Assembly (NCBI GenBank): GCA_023457875.1
Contig: JAEXBC010000171.1
Coordinates: forward strand, 1-7,471
Reading direction: 5' to 3'
From: Bacillota bacterium
GTDB lineage: Bacteria; Bacillota; Clostridia; Lachnospirales; Cellulosilyticaceae
DNA: 7,471 bases
The position numbers were made by a program, and so were the translations under genes. Below are positions 6,441 to 7,471 of this stretch, piece by piece (the first letter of the stretch is position 1; the number at the start of each line of letters is the position of its first letter). Under the pieces are notes generated by a model. The model was not told the origin of the DNA and made no database searches. It worked only from the letters and a program-made list of their open reading frames with translations.

Positions 6441-6950
6441 TTAACTTACTTTCATATACTTCTTAAGCTTCTTTAGTGCTGCTCCTTTCTTAAATTCTAC
6501 CGTTTTATAATCAAGCCCTAGGCTACTTGCAATCTCCTTTAGCCTTCTATTCTCTAGATAAAAACCAATGATAATGTCTCGCTCTATCTGCCTTAGCTTC
6601 TCCATTTGTTTCACCGCACGTTCAAAGAGAAGCTTAAGTTCCACTTCTTTTTCTACATTAATCCGCTCATCTATAGCGATAAAACCTTCTTCTCCTTCAA
6701 AGAGTACTTCTCTTTTTCTCTTGTTTTGGTTGGACCGCCAACCATATAACCTGATTTTGTAATAGCTCTCAAAGGGTACACCTAGACCCTCATCAAATTT
6801 TTCTAATGCACTTTGTAGTTGTAAATAGCATTCTTGTTCCAAATCGTCTTTGTCCAAGCCACTTAGCACCGTTTCCCTTACAAACTTCTTCACAAGAGGG
6901 CGCATTTTTTGCCACCATTCATACGATAAATTTCCTTGTTCCTGTACCAT
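6441..6950 (-). CDS. Sigma-70-family alternative sigma factor (UviA/TcdR- or SigO-like size and layout)
   Basis: Small RNA-polymerase sigma factor that should direct transcription of a limited gene set. The 169 residues contain a region 2 (about 18-80: LDKDDLEQECYLQLQSALEKF, then a Tyr/Trp-rich segment ending NQNKRKRE, the promoter-melting and -10-reading part) and a region 4 (about 108-165) with a helix-turn-helix RLKEIASSLGLDYKTVEFKK and the terminal ALKKLKKYM. Regions 1 and 3 are absent, as in ECF and group 5 (TcdR/BotR/UviA) sigma factors; the NKRK and ALKKLKxYx features resemble BotR-type proteins. No anti-sigma gene is adjacent. The ATG at 6950 has AAGGTGG about 4-5 nt upstream. The gene has its own terminator; the next genes are DUF1659, DUF2922 and yvrJ, which are frequent companions of such sigma genes, and a ComK-like gene is divergent. 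Its likely target is the downstream small-protein operon. The sigma family call is firm; the subgroup is uncertain. Confidence 0.88.
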   Translation of the reverse strand: MVQEQGNLSYEWWQKMRPLVKKFVRETVLSGLDKDDLEQECYLQLQSALEKFDEGLGVPFESYYKIRLYGWRSNQNKRKREVLFEGEEGFIAIDERINVEKEVELKLLFERAVKQMEKLRQIERDIIIGFYLENRRLKEIASSLGLDYKTVEFKKGAALKKLKKYMKVS

Positions 6951-6962
6951 GTTCCACCTTTT

Positions 6963-6998
6963 TTCGGGCTGCAGCCTTTCTTATTTGCGCAACCCAAA
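6963..6998 (-). other. Leader hairpin next to the sigma factor ribosome site
   Basis: In minus-strand RNA, UUUGGGUUGC (6998-6989) can pair over ten positions with GCAGCCCGAA (6972-6963), leaving a 16-nt loop. The two wobble pairs are G-U only on the minus strand. The stem ends just before AAAAAAGGTGG and the ATG, and no U tract follows, so this is not a terminator. It could influence translation or mRNA stability of the sigma gene. Confidence 0.35.
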
Positions 6999-7014
6999 GG
7001 TATCACACCACTTA

Positions 7015-7030
7015 TTCAATTTGAATTGAA
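7015..7030. repeat. Inverted repeat TTCAATT-TG-AATTGAA, possible operator
   Basis: A perfect 7-bp inverted repeat with a 2-bp centre lies in the divergent region, 65 bp upstream of the sigma ATG and about 70 bp upstream of the ComK-like -35. Its spacing suits a dimeric DNA-binding protein controlling the sigma gene. A palindrome this A+T-rich could be chance, and no known consensus was recognised. Confidence 0.35.
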
Positions 7031-7097
7031 CAGTTTTTATCAGTCATGTAATAGTTTCAAAAACTCCCACTTTTTACCTCACTTTTCCTTTTAGTAC

Positions 7098-7126
7098 TTG
7101 AAAAATTCTCGCAATAGTTTTATAAT
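7098..7126 (+). promoter_or_regulatory. Sigma-A promoter of the ComK-like gene
   Basis: TTGAAA (7098-7103) and a perfect TATAAT (7121-7126) are separated by 17 bp, a near-consensus housekeeping promoter. Transcription would start near 7133, giving a leader of about 45 nt before the ATG. Such a strong promoter is expected to need a repressor, and a LexA box lies just downstream. Confidence 0.8.
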
Positions 7127-7141
7127 TTGCTATATACAAAA

Positions 7142-7155
7142 CGAACACATGTTCG
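7142..7155. promoter_or_regulatory. LexA (SOS) operator over the ComK-like gene start region
   Basis: CGAACACATGTTCG fits the Gram-positive LexA/DinR box CGAACRNRYGTTCG at every position: both CGAAC/GTTCG arms are intact and the four central bases obey R-N-R-Y. It lies about 10-23 bp downstream of the predicted transcription start, between promoter and ribosome site, where bound LexA would block transcription. RecA-stimulated LexA cleavage would release it. The match and placement are seen directly; repression is inferred from known LexA operators. Confidence 0.82.
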
Positions 7156-7161
7156 ATTACT

Positions 7162-7171
7162 AAGGAGGTGA
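7162..7171 (+). promoter_or_regulatory. Consensus ribosome binding site of the ComK-like gene
   Basis: AAGGAGGTGA is a full complement to the 3' end of 16S rRNA and lies 6 nt before the ATG at 7178, which fixes the start. It implies efficient translation once the gene is transcribed. Confidence 0.85.
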
Positions 7172-7177
7172 TTTTTC

Positions 7178-7471
7178 ATGCACTATAACGAAATTGCTGC
7201 TCTCATTCCCTTTTACGATACCAACGGACAAAACTCAACTTGTATCTTGCTAAAAGATGGCGCTAAGGAATACGCCAGCTGTTCCATAAAAAATTACATC
7301 TATCGTATGCTCTACAACCTACACCTTGATCCAATTGCGGTTCGCCACTGGACCTATCAAATCCTTGGTTGTAAGCTTAATACACCTGTGATTATTGATG
7401 ACAACCTTATTTTTTTACCTGTCAAGCTTAGAAAAGGCGTTGGCAAGCAAGACGGTTGCTTTGGTTATATC
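7178..7471 (+). CDS. ComK-family transcription factor, 5' part (truncated by window edge)
   Basis: The first 98 codons are open with no stop and run off the right edge; about 80-100 further residues are expected, since B. subtilis ComK has 192. The protein begins MHYNEIAALIPFYDTNGQNS. ComK-family resemblance is clearest in residues about 58-98: a YQILGCK segment (compare the small residue-rich turn in ComK), then TPVIIDDNLIFLPVKL and a GCFGYI end, which align with PIMVDPSNQIFLFPT and CGWI of B. subtilis ComK. In Bacillus ComK is the master activator of competence, binding AAAA-N5-TTTT boxes; whether this clostridial homologue controls DNA uptake is unknown, and no such boxes were found in the window's intergenic regions. 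It is divergent from the sigma factor gene (227-bp gap), and carries a strong promoter, a LexA box and a perfect Shine-Dalgarno. The family call rests on recalled motif similarity over half a protein. Confidence 0.75.
   Translation, partial: MHYNEIAALIPFYDTNGQNSTCILLKDGAKEYASCSIKNYIYRMLYNLHLDPIAVRHWTYQILGCKLNTPVIIDDNLIFLPVKLRKGVGKQDGCFGYI

Noticed and set aside
6568..7024. Plus-strand open frames opposite the sigma factor gene
   Set aside because: The sigma factor on the minus strand has clear regions 2 and 4; the opposite frames are Ser/Phe-rich shadows.
6951..7177. ComK boxes (AAAA-N5-TTTT) in the divergent region suggesting ComK autoregulation
   Set aside because: A- and T-tracts are present, but none have the 5-bp spacing in this or the other intergenic regions.

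Overview
The window looks like chromosome of a low-GC Firmicute of class Clostridia (Lachnospirales- or Cellulosilyticum-like would fit, but the sequence alone cannot fix the genus). The reasons are A+T-rich codon use, strong AAGGAGGTGA-type ribosome binding sites, a WalR/WalK (YycF/YycG) pair, an SLH-domain exoprotein, the clostridial/bacillar small-protein families DUF1659, DUF2922 and YvrJ, and a Bacillus/Clostridium-type LexA box. All genes but the last lie on the minus strand.

Left part (1-5447, minus strand, described in transcription order): an SLH-domain exported protein with five degenerate beta-rich repeats (5447-3447), a leaky-looking terminator, a membrane-anchored LysM protein that resembles a clostridial LysM-G5-M23 endopeptidase cut off just before G5 (3364-2537), then the response regulator WalR (2483-1794) and histidine kinase WalK (1791-34). 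This is a cell-envelope block: a surface protein, a peptidoglycan-binding protein and the regulatory pair that normally controls wall remodelling. Repeated TGTAnn half-sites upstream of the SLH gene could link that gene to WalR, but this is weakly supported.

Middle and right part (5597-7471): a sigma-70-family alternative sigma factor (6950-6441) ends in its own terminator. It is followed by a three-gene minus-strand operon of very small proteins, DUF1659 (6301-6107), DUF2922 (6070-5843) and a 46-residue YvrJ-family membrane peptide (5829-5689, previously uncalled), closed by a strong terminator at 5597-5632. Divergent from the sigma factor is a ComK-family transcription factor gene (from 7178, running off the right edge). 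It has a near-ideal sigma-A promoter (TTGAAA-17-TATAAT), a consensus-matching LexA/SOS operator (CGAACACATGTTCG) just downstream of the -10, and a perfect Shine-Dalgarno.

The most interesting point is this right-hand module: a ComK-like regulator apparently controlled directly by DNA damage, placed head-to-head with an alternative sigma factor and a set of tiny proteins that includes a holin-like membrane peptide. The layout recalls the SOS-inducible UviA (sigma)/UviB (holin-like) bacteriocin system and the SigO/YvrJ locus of Bacillus subtilis, but the combination is not one I recognise as described. Its function remains inference. No stretch over 300 bases lacks a gene, and no tRNA, rRNA, CRISPR or insertion sequence was seen.
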